NCBI RefSeq assembly: GCF_000382705.1
Contig: NZ_ARQE01000001.1
Location: 41,547-105,546, forward strand
Length of the DNA: 64,000 nt
From: Aureimonas ureilytica DSM 18598 = NBRC 106430
GTDB taxonomy: Bacteria > Pseudomonadota > Alphaproteobacteria > Rhizobiales > Rhizobiaceae
Direction: 5' to 3'
The position numbers were made by a program, and so were the translations under genes. Within the stretch, counting starts at the first letter, position 1, and the number at the start of each line of letters is the position of its first letter. Positions 54,158 through 64,000 of the stretch are shown here, in pieces. The notes under the pieces were generated by a model that was given only the letters and a program-made list of their open reading frames with translations, did not search any database and was not told where the DNA came from.

Positions 54158-54976
54158 ATGACGCTTCGCCGCCAGTTCGACCGGATCGGCCTCTTCTTTC
54201 TCGGCCTCGTCCTCGTCTCGCCCGCCGTGTTCTTCTTCGTCTGGATGCTGTCGCTTTCGCTGAAATTCGAGATCGACAACGGCGCCTATCCGCCGATCCT
54301 GATCCCCGAGCGCATCGCCTGGGGCAATTACGCCAAGATCTTCCAGGAGAACGACTTCCTCCTTTATTTCTGGAACTCGGTTCTCGTCACCGGCACGGCG
54401 ACGCTGCTCGCGCTTCTCGTCGGCGTGCCCGCCGGCTACGGCATCGCCCGGCTGAAGGCCGACAAGGCCGCGATCGTCATCATGATCGCGCGCATGACGC
54501 CGGGCCTGTCCTTCCTCATCCCGCTCTTCCTCCTGTTCCAGAATGTCGGCCTGCTCGGCACGCTCTGGCCGCAGATCATCATCCATCTCGTCGTTACCGT
54601 GCCCATCGTGATCTGGGTCATGATCGGCTATTTCGAGACGACGCCGCTGGAACTGGAAGAGGCCGCGCGCATCGACGGCGCCTCCGCCTGGCAGGTCTTC
54701 TCCAAGGTCGCGCTGCCCATCGCCCGGCCCGGCATCGTGGTCTCGCTGATTCTGGCCGTCATCTTCTCCTGGAACAATTTCGTCTTCGGCATCGTGCTCG
54801 CCAACCGCGAAACCCGCACCCTGCCCGTCGCCGTCTACAACATGCTCTCCTTCGAGCAGGTGAGCTGGGGGCCGCTCGCCGCCGCCGCCCTCGTCGTCAC
54901 CCTCCCCGTCCTCATCCTCACCCTTCTGGCCCAGCGCCAGATCGTCGCCGGCCTCACGGCGGGCGCGGTGAAGTAA
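54158..54976 (+). CDS. Sugar ABC transporter permease (MalG/UgpE type)
   Basis: Second permease, 272 residues, six helices, with the EAA loop EEAARIDGASAWQVFSKVALP. The start ATG at 54158 follows the first permease by 11 bp with a GAGG site overlapping the preceding stop. Its C-terminal LLAQRQIVAGLTAGAVK is typical for the MalG family. Confidence 0.94.
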   Translation: MTLRRQFDRIGLFFLGLVLVSPAVFFFVWMLSLSLKFEIDNGAYPPILIPERIAWGNYAKIFQENDFLLYFWNSVLVTGTATLLALLVGVPAGYGIARLKADKAAIVIMIARMTPGLSFLIPLFLLFQNVGLLGTLWPQIIIHLVVTVPIVIWVMIGYFETTPLELEEAARIDGASAWQVFSKVALPIARPGIVVSLILAVIFSWNNFVFGIVLANRETRTLPVAVYNMLSFEQVSWGPLAAAALVVTLPVLILTLLAQRQIVAGLTAGAVK

Positions 54977-54999
54977 GCCGAAGAGACAAGGAAAAACCC

Positions 55000-56070
<1,071 letters not shown>

Positions 56071-56139
56071 TCGACACATAGGCAAGCCCGGCGCGACCTG
56101 CCGGATCGGGCTGGGCCGGGCCGGGCCGCATAAGAAATA

Positions 56140-56174
56140 GGAGGGGCGGTGGCCTGTTCGGCCGCCGCCCCTCC
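56140..56174. terminator. Terminator between two convergent ABC ATPase genes
   Basis: A 15-bp GC-rich stem (56140-56154 and 56160-56174, one G·T pair, loop TGTTC) lies between the convergent ugpC-type genes. On the minus strand it is followed by the T-rich TATTTCTTA, so it should terminate the minus-strand operon best. Confidence 0.75.
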
Positions 56175-56176
56175 GT

Positions 56177-56204
56177 GCGACAGGCCTCAGACGCGCGACA
56201 GGCC

Positions 56205-56219
<15 letters not shown>
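56177..56219. repeat. 18-bp tandem duplication over an ATPase stop codon
   Basis: The unit at 56184-56201 is repeated exactly at 56202-56219, with a partial copy at 56177-56183. On the minus strand each unit encodes LSRV followed by a stop, so the duplicated unit carries a second in-frame stop codon just beyond the real C-terminus. It is a slipped-strand type repeat. Confidence 0.85.
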
Positions 56220-57293
<1,074 letters not shown>

Positions 57294-57383
57294 GGGAGTC
57301 TCGTCGCCTCGTTGGCCGGTTGGCGTCTTATCGCTCGCCCGGCGGGCCGAAGGCGCCCGCCGGACCGTTGGTCTCGTGCGCGG

Positions 57384-58733
57384 TCAGGCCCGCGCCCATT
57401 CGGGCAGCCACTGCCCGTGGGCGGCGGTGAGCTTGTCCACGAGGCTCCAGATCTGGTCGAGATCGAGTTCGGCGCCCGTGTGCGGGTCCATCATCGCGGC
57501 ATGGTAGATGTGCTGGCGGTTCTGCGTCATCAGCGCCTTCACCGTCAGCTCCTGCACGTTGATATTGGTGCGCATGAGGGCGGTGAGCTGCACCGGCAGC
57601 TCGCCGATGAAGGTCGGCTGGATGCCGTTGGCGTCCACGAGGCAGGGCACCTCGGCGGCGCAATTGTCGGGCAGCGAGGTGATGCAGCCATTGTTGCGCA
57701 GGTTGCCGTAGATCACCGAGGGCTCGCCGGTCCAGATCGAGTTCATGATCGAGGAGGCGTATTCGTGGCTTTCCTTCACCTCGATCGTGCCCGAGCCGGT
57801 GAGAGCGGCCGATTCTTCCTTCCAATGGGCGATCTGCTCGACGCAGCGCTTGGGATATTCATCGAGCGGAATGCCGTATTTCTCGATGAGGTCCTCGCGC
57901 CCCTCCTTGATGAACCAGGGCGTGTATTCGGCGAAATGCTCCGAGCTTTCGGTGACGAAATAGCCGAGCCGCGTGAACATGTCGTAGCGCACCTTGTTGG
58001 GGCAGCGCGGGTTCCAGGAGGAGGGCTTGGGAATACGGCCCGCCCGGTAGCCTTCCAGAAGATCGGGATAAAGGTCGCGGAACGAGCCGTCCGGGAGCTT
58101 GCGCTCGAACTTGAGATAGAAGGCCATGTGGTTGATGCCGGCGGCGCGGTAGCGCAGCTCCGACACGGGAATGTCGAGATCGCGCGCCAGCTCGGCCGCC
58201 GTGTGCTGCACGGAATGGCACAGGCCCACCTGGCGGATGGAAGGGAACTTCTCGGCGATCGCCCAGGTGTTGATCGACATCGGGTTGACGTACTGGAGCA
58301 GCACCGCCTCGGGGCAGACCTCCATCATGTCGGCGCAGATCGCCCAGAGATGGGGCACGGTGCGAAGGCCCCGCATGATGCCGCCGACGCCGAGCGTGTC
58401 GGCGATGGTCTGGCGCAGGCCGAACTCTTTGGGGATCTCGAAATCCGTCACCGTGCAGGGCTCGTAGCCGCCGATCTGGAAGGCGACCACCACGAAATCG
58501 GCGCCCTCCAGCGAACGGCGGCGGTCGGAATGGGTCTCGATCGTGGCCGTGGCGCCCAGCGCCTGCACCAGCTTGCCCGCCACGACCTCGCTCTCGGCGA
58601 GGCGCTGGGCGTCGATATCCATCAGCGCGATGATCGCGTTCTTGAACGCGGGGCGGTGCAAGACATCGCCGATGATGTTCTTCATGAAGACGGTGGAGCC
58701 GGCTCCGATGAACGTGATCTTGGGGCGTCTCAT
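57384..58733 (-). CDS. melA: Glycoside hydrolase family 4 alpha-galactosidase/alpha-glucosidase
   Basis: NAD+- and Mn2+-dependent glycosidase of 449 residues, close to the 451 of E. coli MelA. The Rossmann motif ITFIGAGSTVFMKNI binds NAD, VNPMSINTW and GLCHSVQHT supply metal and substrate contacts (the Cys and His), and GINHMAF holds the second metal His. GH4 enzymes cleave by an oxidation–elimination mechanism, so they need no acid pair. It probably acts in the cytoplasm on an alpha-galactoside or alpha-glucoside brought in by the neighbouring importer. The 188-bp gap before it contains a terminator-like hairpin. Confidence 0.9.
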   Translation of the reverse strand: MRRPKITFIGAGSTVFMKNIIGDVLHRPAFKNAIIALMDIDAQRLAESEVVAGKLVQALGATATIETHSDRRRSLEGADFVVVAFQIGGYEPCTVTDFEIPKEFGLRQTIADTLGVGGIMRGLRTVPHLWAICADMMEVCPEAVLLQYVNPMSINTWAIAEKFPSIRQVGLCHSVQHTAAELARDLDIPVSELRYRAAGINHMAFYLKFERKLPDGSFRDLYPDLLEGYRAGRIPKPSSWNPRCPNKVRYDMFTRLGYFVTESSEHFAEYTPWFIKEGREDLIEKYGIPLDEYPKRCVEQIAHWKEESAALTGSGTIEVKESHEYASSIMNSIWTGEPSVIYGNLRNNGCITSLPDNCAAEVPCLVDANGIQPTFIGELPVQLTALMRTNINVQELTVKALMTQNRQHIYHAAMMDPHTGAELDLDQIWSLVDKLTAAHGQWLPEWARA

Positions 58734-58778
58734 GGCGTGTCCTCGAAAGGTCTCGGGTCGGAAGATTCAAGAAAATCG

Positions 58779-58824
58779 AAAAAAGGGCGCCGGGCAGGCG
58801 CGGGAGAGCCATCCACCCGGCGCC
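58779..58824 (-). terminator. Terminator/attenuator between binding-protein and melA genes
   Basis: On the minus strand arms at 58816-58824 and 58786-58794 (GGCGCCGGG/CCCGGCGCC) with a 21-nt loop are followed by six Ts (A-tract 58779-58784). It lies inside the operon, after the solute-binding protein and before the glycosidase gene, so it may lower expression of the enzyme and ATPase relative to the binding protein. Confidence 0.7.
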
Positions 58825-58921
58825 GGGGGCCTCGGGAGAGCCGGCCCCAAGCAAGGGATCGTCCGGCCCCGCGCGGTCGCGGAGCCGACGGGCCGGGCCG
58901 CCGGTCCCGGCCGCGCGGTTC

Positions 58922-60235
58922 TCAGAACAGGCCGTTGGCCTGCTCGTTGGCCTCTTTCAGGATCGTGGCCGCATCGCCCCGGCCCAGAAGGACGTTCTGG
59001 ACGGCGGCGGTCAGGATCGAGAAGATTTCCGACCCGTGTTCGGACATCGGGATCGGGAAGGTGGTCTCTGGCGTCGCGACATCGACGAAGGCGGAGACGT
59101 CGAGGCCCTTGGCCTTGTGCGCGGCTTCGGCCGCCTTGGTGCCCTCGGGACGGGCGGGGAAGACCACGCCCGATTCGCCGACGATCGTCTGGCATTCCGA
59201 GCCGCCGAGATACTTCACCCATTCCCAGGCTTCGTCCGGGTGCTTGGTGCCGGCCCAGATGCTGTCGGCCAGACCGTTGAACATGGACTTGCGGCCTTCC
59301 GACCCCTTGGGCACGGGCACGAAGCCGAACTCCACGCCCGAGTCGCGATAGGCGGCGATGTTCCAGGAGCCGTCGGGCACGATCGCGGCCTTGCCGGCGG
59401 CGAAGATCGCGGTCGCCTGCAGCATGCCGGTCTGCTCCTGGCTCAGCGACACGCCCTGCTTCAGGGCGAGATCGCGCAGCCAGGACAGCGTCTCGGCAAG
59501 GACCGGGCTGTCGTAGTTGTAATGCGTGCCCCAGGACTTATCGATCGGCTTGAACCCGTCGGACGCCGCGAGGAAGCTCCAGCTCGTCTGGCCGATGGCG
59601 TCGGCCGTCGAGGTCGCCCAGCCATAGGTCGCGACCTTGGACTTGTCGAAGCCCGCCTCGTCGCCCCGCTTGCCGTTCTGATCGACCGCCAGATGCGCCA
59701 CCGCCTTGGCGAAGGAGCCGCCGTCCTTGGGGTTCCAGTCGAGATTCTGGAGGTCGGATTCCTTCAGGCCGGCCTCGGCCAGCTTCTTCTTGTTGTAGAC
59801 GAGGGCGATCGTGTCCCAGTCCTTGGGCAGGCCCCACTGCTTGCCGTCCTTGTTCCAGGTCTCGGCGAGACCGGGCATGTAGCCCTTCATGTCCACCTTG
59901 TCGGCGGCGATGCGGTCGGTGAGGTCGAGAAGAACGCCGTTCGACAGGAATTCGGGGAAGCGGCTGACATGGTCGACGAAGACGTCCGGCGCGGTGCCCG
60001 AAACGAAGCCGGTGGACAGGGTCGTCCAGTAGTTTTCCCAGCTGTCCTGCTTGATGTCGATCTTGATGCCGGGATGGGCGGCCTCGAACTTCGCCGCGCA
60101 CTTGCCGTAGACGGGCGCCTGGTTGGCGTCCCACATGGCGTAGGTCAGGGTCACGTCCGCGGCCCGGGCGCCGGGCGCGCCGATCAGCGTCAATGCGGTG
60201 GCCGCCGTGAGGGCGCCGGTCAGGTATCGATTCAT
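58922..60235 (-). CDS. Sugar ABC transporter substrate-binding protein
   Basis: Extracellular solute-binding protein family 1 of 437 residues with a Sec signal peptide cut near GARA-AD. The mature protein begins VTLTYAMWDANQAPVY and has the domain-hinge features of oligosaccharide binders. It is preceded by the two permease genes on the minus strand (52-bp gap) and followed by a terminator-like hairpin, which fits its usual higher expression. Probable ligand: an alpha-linked galactoside or glucoside, by association with the GH4 enzyme. Confidence 0.94.
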   Translation of the reverse strand: MNRYLTGALTAATALTLIGAPGARAADVTLTYAMWDANQAPVYGKCAAKFEAAHPGIKIDIKQDSWENYWTTLSTGFVSGTAPDVFVDHVSRFPEFLSNGVLLDLTDRIAADKVDMKGYMPGLAETWNKDGKQWGLPKDWDTIALVYNKKKLAEAGLKESDLQNLDWNPKDGGSFAKAVAHLAVDQNGKRGDEAGFDKSKVATYGWATSTADAIGQTSWSFLAASDGFKPIDKSWGTHYNYDSPVLAETLSWLRDLALKQGVSLSQEQTGMLQATAIFAAGKAAIVPDGSWNIAAYRDSGVEFGFVPVPKGSEGRKSMFNGLADSIWAGTKHPDEAWEWVKYLGGSECQTIVGESGVVFPARPEGTKAAEAAHKAKGLDVSAFVDVATPETTFPIPMSEHGSEIFSILTAAVQNVLLGRGDAATILKEANEQANGLF

Positions 60236-60287
60236 CGCTTGGTAACCTCCCCTTGAATTGTCCCTCGTCCCGCCTTCGGCGGTCCGC

Positions 60288-61160
60288 TCATTTCATGCCG
60301 CTCGTCTGGAGCGACTCCACGATCTGCCGCCCGAACACCACGAGCAGCGCGATAATCGGCAGGATCGACAGCCCGATGGCCGCCATCAACCCGCTCCAGT
60401 CCGGATTGCCCCGGCCCGTCTGGCTCATGAAGTCCGACAGGGCGACGGCCATGACGCGCACGCTCGGATCGCGCCCGACCAGGAAGGGCCAGAAGAACTC
60501 GTTCCAGGAATTCACCGACAGGAGGATCGCGAGCGTCGCGATCGGCCCCTTCTGGATCGGCAGCGCGATGCGCCAGAAGATCTGGAACTGCGAGGCCCCT
60601 TCGAGGCGCGCCGCCTCGTCCAGCTCCTTGGGCGCCGACAGGAAGAACTGGCGCAGGAAGAACACGGCGAAGGGCGTCATCAGGATCGTCGGCGCGACGA
60701 GGCCGGCAAAGGTGTTCAGAAGGCCGAACTGCTTCACGAGGATGAAGTTCGGGATGAAGAGCACCATGCTCGGGATCATGGTCGCCGCCAGGAAGGCGAA
60801 GAACAAGACGTCCCGCCCCGGAAAGCGCATCCGCGCGAAGGCATAGCCCGCCATGGCCGAGAAGAAGATCTGCCCCGACACGGTGAGCGCCGTGTAGATC
60901 AGGCTGTTGCGCAGCGCGAGCAGGAAGTTGATCGGCGAGGCCTGGAACGCCGTCAGCTCGATGTCGGACGGCAGGCCCATGACGCGCAGGAAATTGCCGA
61001 TCGTGATGCGGCCCGGCAGCAGGCTGTCGGCGCTCGTGTAGACGTCGGCCGGGTTGGTCAGCGCCAGCTTCAGCGCCATCCAGAGCGGCAAGAGCGAGAT
61101 GAACACGAACAGCGCGAGAACGAGATAGCCGAGCGCGGCCTGGCCTGTGAGCTTCTTCAT
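60288..61160 (-). CDS. Sugar ABC transporter permease (MalG type)
   Basis: Inner-membrane permease of 290 residues, six helices, with the coupling loop DEAARLEGASQFQIFWRIALP. It follows the MalF-type permease gene by 10 bp and precedes the binding protein gene. Confidence 0.94.
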   Translation of the reverse strand: MKKLTGQAALGYLVLALFVFISLLPLWMALKLALTNPADVYTSADSLLPGRITIGNFLRVMGLPSDIELTAFQASPINFLLALRNSLIYTALTVSGQIFFSAMAGYAFARMRFPGRDVLFFAFLAATMIPSMVLFIPNFILVKQFGLLNTFAGLVAPTILMTPFAVFFLRQFFLSAPKELDEAARLEGASQFQIFWRIALPIQKGPIATLAILLSVNSWNEFFWPFLVGRDPSVRVMAVALSDFMSQTGRGNPDWSGLMAAIGLSILPIIALLVVFGRQIVESLQTSGMK

Positions 61161-61170
61161 CGGGGCCTCC

Positions 61171-62076
61171 TCAATCCAGGTCCGAACGGTCGGCCCGCAG
61201 GAGCCGCATCTGAAGGATCGTGACGAGGATCAGCACCGCGAAGAGCACCACCGAGATCGCCGAGGCGTAGCCCATCCTGTTGAAGCGGAAGGCGTTCTCG
61301 TAGATGTACCAGAGCAGGACCCGGGTGGAGTTGGACGGGCCGCCCGCCGTGGTGACGGCCACGACGTCGAAGACCTGAAACGATCCGATGAGGCTCGTCA
61401 CCAGGACGAAGGCGAGAACGGGGCGCAGCAGCGGCAGCGTGATGCGGCGGAACATCGTCCATTCCCCGGCCCCTTCGAGCTTGGCCGCCTCGTAGAGATG
61501 GCGCGGGATCGCCTGAAGCCCGGCATAGAAGAGAAGCGCGGTCAGGCCCGTGTGCCGCCAGGTCGAGATGCCCGCGATCGAGAGCATGGCCTGGTCGGGC
61601 GAGGCGAGAAAACCCTGCCGGCCGATGCCGACCACGTCCAGAAAGGCGTTCACGAGGCCGAGGATCGGGTCCAGCATCAGGAGCCAGATCAGCGCGGCGA
61701 CGACGTTGGAAATGAGATAGGGCGCGATGATCACCGCCCGCAGCCAGACGGCGCGGGCGAGGCGATCGGACAGAACGGCGAGAAGCAGCCCGAGCGCCGT
61801 CTGGATCGGAATGTTGTAGAGAACATAGGCGAGCGTGACGCCGGCCGAATGCCAGAAATTGCCATCGCCAAGGAGCCGGGCATAGTTCTCGAGCGCGATG
61901 AATTTCGGCGCCCGCATCATGTTCCAGTCCGTCAAGCTGATCTGAACGGCCCGGATCGTCGGGAGAAGATAGAACAGGAGGAAGCCCATGAATGCCGGCG
62001 CGACAAACAGGACACCCGTCAGGGTCTCCTTGCGCCGACGCTGCCGACGCGACACGCCGCCCGATGCTTCCGCCAC
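61171..62076 (-). CDS. Sugar ABC transporter permease (MalF type)
   Basis: First gene of the minus-strand operon, 301 residues with six helices and the coupling loop YEAAKLEGAGEWTMFRRITLP. The start is GTG at 62076 with GGGAGG 5 bp upstream. Two LacI-type palindromes lie 29-71 bp upstream, in the gap shared with the divergent lacI-type gene. Confidence 0.94.
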   Translation of the reverse strand: MAEASGGVSRRQRRRKETLTGVLFVAPAFMGFLLFYLLPTIRAVQISLTDWNMMRAPKFIALENYARLLGDGNFWHSAGVTLAYVLYNIPIQTALGLLLAVLSDRLARAVWLRAVIIAPYLISNVVAALIWLLMLDPILGLVNAFLDVVGIGRQGFLASPDQAMLSIAGISTWRHTGLTALLFYAGLQAIPRHLYEAAKLEGAGEWTMFRRITLPLLRPVLAFVLVTSLIGSFQVFDVVAVTTAGGPSNSTRVLLWYIYENAFRFNRMGYASAISVVLFAVLILVTILQMRLLRADRSDLD

Positions 62077-62104
62077 GGTGGCCTCCCAGCTCCGTTACCA
62101 TCCG

Positions 62105-62147
62105 ACACGTGTAACCTCCCGAATCCCTTCGAGCTAACACGTGTTAG
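62105..62147. promoter_or_regulatory. Paired LacI-type operators between the ABC operon and its regulator
   Basis: CTAACACGTGTTAG (62134-62147) is a perfect 14-bp palindrome, and ACACGTGT (62105-62112) shares its core. Centres are 32 bp apart, about three helical turns, so one face of DNA is presented. Both lie between the divergent permease and regulator genes, at the expected place for repression of the importer operon. Confidence 0.75.
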
Positions 62148-62285
62148 TGTTTGATAGCCGCGCTCGGGTTTTCTTGTCAACCCGCCTTGTTCCTTCTAAT
62201 ACTCAACGAAGGCGAGCCCTTTCGCCGGCTGTGTCGAGCGGGCCGGGGCGGCCCTCCCGCCCGCCTGTCCAACAGAAAGCGTCGC

Positions 62286-63329
62286 ATGGCTTCGAAACGT
62301 CTGACCAGCCATGATGTCGCCCGCCATGCCGGCGTTTCGCGCGCCACGGTCTCCCTGGTCCTCAACCGCTCCGAAAGCGTCACGATCGCCACCGAAACGC
62401 GCGAGCGCGTGCTGCGGGCGGCGGCCGAGCTCGGCTACAAGCCGAATTCGGCGGCGCGCATGCTGGTGAGCGGGCAGAGCGAGACGATCGGCCTCGTCCT
62501 GTCGGACCCTTCGATCCTCCTGGTGGACCAGTTCGTCACGCGCGTTCTCTACGGCATCGAGAAGGCCAATCGCGAGCTCGGCTTCCATGTCCTCGTGGAA
62601 GGGCTGGAAAGCGGCGGGCGCGGCGGCACCTACGACAATCTCGTGGAATCACGGCGCATCGACGGGCTGATCGTCGTCAACCCGCGCGCCGACGACGAGG
62701 CGCTGATCGCGCTGATCGAAACGGATTTTCCGCTCGTCCTCATCGGTTCGGTGCGCCATCCCGCCGAAGCCTCCGTCACCTTCGGCACCCGTGGGGTTCT
62801 GGCCCAGGCGGTGGACCATGTGGTCGGGCTCGGCCACCGGCGCATCGGCGCCATCACCTTCGCCCCGCGCGGCTTCGTGGCCGCCGACGCGCGCCTGCGG
62901 GCGCTCGACGCGGGGTTGCGGGCGCACGGGCTCGCCCTGGAGGAGGATGCGATCGAGGACGGCGCGTTCAGCGCGGAAAGCGGCTACGAGGCGGGGCTGG
63001 CCCTCCTGCGCCGACGCCCGGACCTCACCGCCATCTTCGCGGGCAACGACACGCTCGCCATCGGCCTGTTGAGCGCGGCGCGCGAATTGAACCGCAGCGT
63101 CCCGGACGACCTTTCGATCGTCGGCTTCGACGATCTGCCCTTCGCCCGCTGGCTGACGCCCGCCCTCACGACGATCCGGACCGACGGCGTGCGCCAGGGC
63201 ATGATCGCCGCCCAAATGCTCTTCGCCCGGCTCAACCGCCGTCCCTTGGACGAGCCGCGCGTGCGGCTGGAGCCGGAGTTCATGCCCCGCGCCTCCACCG
63301 CGCCCGCCCCGCGCCCCGCGCGCGGCTGA
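62286..63329 (+). CDS. LacI family transcriptional regulator
   Basis: A 347-residue LacI-type repressor. The helix-turn-helix and hinge helix occupy the N-terminus (MASKRLTSHDVARHAGVS, then RATVSLVLNRSE and GYKPNSAARML), followed by a periplasmic-binding-protein-like sugar domain with the usual IIGLVLSDP-type first strand and C-terminal SIVGFDDLPFARWLTPALTT. The start is ATG at 62286. It is divergent from the alpha-glycoside importer/GH4 operon, so its inducer is probably that sugar. The C-terminus is followed by a GC-rich repeat array. Confidence 0.93.
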   Translation: MASKRLTSHDVARHAGVSRATVSLVLNRSESVTIATETRERVLRAAAELGYKPNSAARMLVSGQSETIGLVLSDPSILLVDQFVTRVLYGIEKANRELGFHVLVEGLESGGRGGTYDNLVESRRIDGLIVVNPRADDEALIALIETDFPLVLIGSVRHPAEASVTFGTRGVLAQAVDHVVGLGHRRIGAITFAPRGFVAADARLRALDAGLRAHGLALEEDAIEDGAFSAESGYEAGLALLRRRPDLTAIFAGNDTLAIGLLSAARELNRSVPDDLSIVGFDDLPFARWLTPALTTIRTDGVRQGMIAAQMLFARLNRRPLDEPRVRLEPEFMPRASTAPAPRPARG

Positions 63330-63364
63330 CGCCGCCGCCCGCACGCGCCCCGCGTTCGCGCCCG

Positions 63365-63460
63365 CCGCAAGCTTGGCGCTCCGCGCCGAGCTTGCGCCCC
63401 CCCTTCCCAAGCTTGCACCCCCATTGCCGAGCTTGCGCACCCGCGCCAAGCTTGCGCAAG
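63365..63460. repeat. Five ~20-bp iterons with an RAGCTTGC core
   Basis: AAGCTTG or GAGCTTG cores start at 63369, 63388, 63409, 63429 and 63448, spaced 19-21 bp and alternating A/G at the first base. Most are preceded by CC or GCC and followed by CGC or CAC. Adjacent copies can also pair as hairpins (for example CAAGCTTGGCGC with GCGCCGAGCTTG). The array lies between the LacI gene and tRNA-Ser. A folded RNA 3' end or a protein-binding array are both possible. Confidence 0.75.
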
Positions 63461-63605
63461 CCCGACCGCACATGACGGATTTTCGACACGCCTCCGTTTG
63501 GCTCTTGCCATCCACCGGCGATTTGATTAAGCACCCACCAACGCCTTCGGGCGTCGACCACACAAGGCGCTCGTCGCCCGCGGCTCCCCGGAGCCGACCT
63601 CAAAC

Positions 63606-63695
63606 GGAGAGGTGGCAGAGTGGTTGAATGCACCGCACTCGAAATGCGGCATGCCTGCAAGGGCATCGGGGGTTCAAATCCCTCCCTCTCCGCCA
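63606..63695 (+). tRNA. tRNA-Ser (anticodon CGA)
   Basis: A 90-nt class II tRNA with encoded CCA. Acceptor GGAGAGG (63606-63612) pairs with CCTCTCC (63685-63691), discriminator G, CCA at 63693-63695. The anticodon stem CCGCA/TGCGG has loop CTCGAAA with CGA at 63640-63642, and a long variable arm (CATGCCTGCAAGGGCATC) confirms serine identity. Confidence 0.96.
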
Positions 63696-63943
63696 TTTGC
63701 CTCATCTAAAGCCGTGATTTAGCCGCGATTTCGGCCTTTCAGAAGGTTAGGCAACCCTCACTTTAGCCCACATTTTTCATCGGTTGGTAGTAGGCGTCAC
63801 AGCACACTGCCGGACGGCCCTTTCCTATGAGGTCTTCCGCAATGTGGGGCCGCGATCCAGAAGTGGGTCGCCTAGGCAGTGCCCCCATAACGGGGTTCAA
63901 GATTTTAGGCTGATCTGATTCATCTCCTGAGAAGGAGGTTGGC
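63696..63943. other. Region between tRNA-Ser and the IS5-type element
   Basis: The 248 bp after tRNA-Ser contain no convincing gene. The part before about 63870 is less GC-rich than the rest of the window. From about 63875 (AGGCAGTGCCCCC) the sequence looks like the left end of an insertion sequence, but its terminal inverted repeat cannot be fixed because the right end is outside the window. Confidence 0.45.
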
Positions 63944-64000
63944 ATGCGTCGCCATGAACTGACGGATCATGGAGTGGTCGGTGATCGAGCCGCTGTTGCC
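63944..64000 (+). pseudogene. IS5-family transposase, 5' end, apparently frameshifted and cut by the window end
   Basis: AAGGAGG precedes an ATG at 63944 that reads MRRHELTDH. One extra G at 63971-63972 then shifts the frame: the continuation EWSVIEPLLP, the usual next part of IS5-type transposases, is read from 63972 in another frame. An ATG at 63969 is in frame with it and could give a shortened start (MEWSVIEPLLP) but has no ribosome site. The rest lies beyond 64000, so whether the element is intact cannot be judged. Confidence 0.7.

Noticed and set aside
63365..63460. CRISPR array
   Set aside because: Repeats are only ~10 conserved bases with ~10 bp between them, and no cas genes are present.
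63280..63705. Minus-strand open frame across tRNA-Ser and the repeat array
   Set aside because: Its start lies over the tRNA and its repetitive part is the ~20-bp iteron array read as protein; no ribosome site or conserved content.

Overview
The window is GC-rich, densely packed bacterial chromosome with short intergenic gaps. Gene content points to an alphaproteobacterium of the order Hyphomicrobiales (Rhizobiales): a DUF2849–sulfite reductase–DUF934–CysH–CysD–CysN block, a RirA-type iron box, glnK-amtB, rhizobial-style ABC sugar operons, and initiator tRNA genes of the alphaproteobacterial type. A family such as Aurantimonadaceae is possible, but this is an impression and not a result. Apart from an insertion-sequence start at the extreme right end, the window reads as core chromosome.

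Layout. 0-13.9 kb holds mixed single genes: a soluble PAS chemoreceptor, a MarR/SDR pair, endonuclease III, an AraC-Ogt repair protein, an iron-regulated TonB receptor, exonuclease III, a haloacetate (fluoroacetate) dehalogenase, an ArsR/SRPBCC pair, a ClpP paralogue, a lipoprotein, LolA, a ParD-like antitoxin with an NTF2-fold partner, and a membrane diguanylate cyclase. 14-22.4 kb holds FtsK, a GNAT protein, glnK-amtB behind a sigma-54-like promoter, TesB and a second diguanylate cyclase. 22.6-30.5 kb holds a UbiH-type hydroxylase and the assimilatory sulfate reduction operon. That operon ends in a CysN with a C-terminal membrane helix in place of CysC, coupled to a 59-residue membrane protein.

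30.5-39.8 kb holds a housekeeping operon on the minus strand (PrdX, CnoX-like thioredoxin, Lon-N protein, Trm112), tRNA-Gly, two LysR/target divergent pairs, and two tandem initiator tRNAs. 39.9-45.2 kb is one 1757-residue DUF4011–SF1 helicase–Vsr-like nuclease, the architecture of the single-gene antiphage system called Hhe. 45.4-50.0 kb holds a GntR-controlled polar amino-acid ABC importer behind a consensus sigma-54 promoter, then an EamA exporter. A parS-like site (50068-50083) and a 32-bp palindrome (50114-50145) follow.

50.2-63.3 kb holds two sugar ABC importers facing each other. The plus-strand cluster has a dihydrodipicolinate-synthase-like aldolase, GntR, solute-binding protein, two permeases and an ATPase. 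The minus-strand cluster has two permeases, solute-binding protein, GH4 alpha-galactosidase/glucosidase and ATPase, with a divergent LacI regulator and two operator palindromes. The window ends with a five-copy ~20-bp repeat array, tRNA-Ser(CGA) and the first codons of an IS5-type transposase with an apparent one-base frameshift.

The most unusual items are the membrane-anchored CysN plus its small membrane partner, the parS-like site, the Hhe-type defence gene, the sigma-54/GntR control region that overlaps its own start codon, and the repeat array beside tRNA-Ser. Functional assignments rest on motif recognition only; no database search was run.
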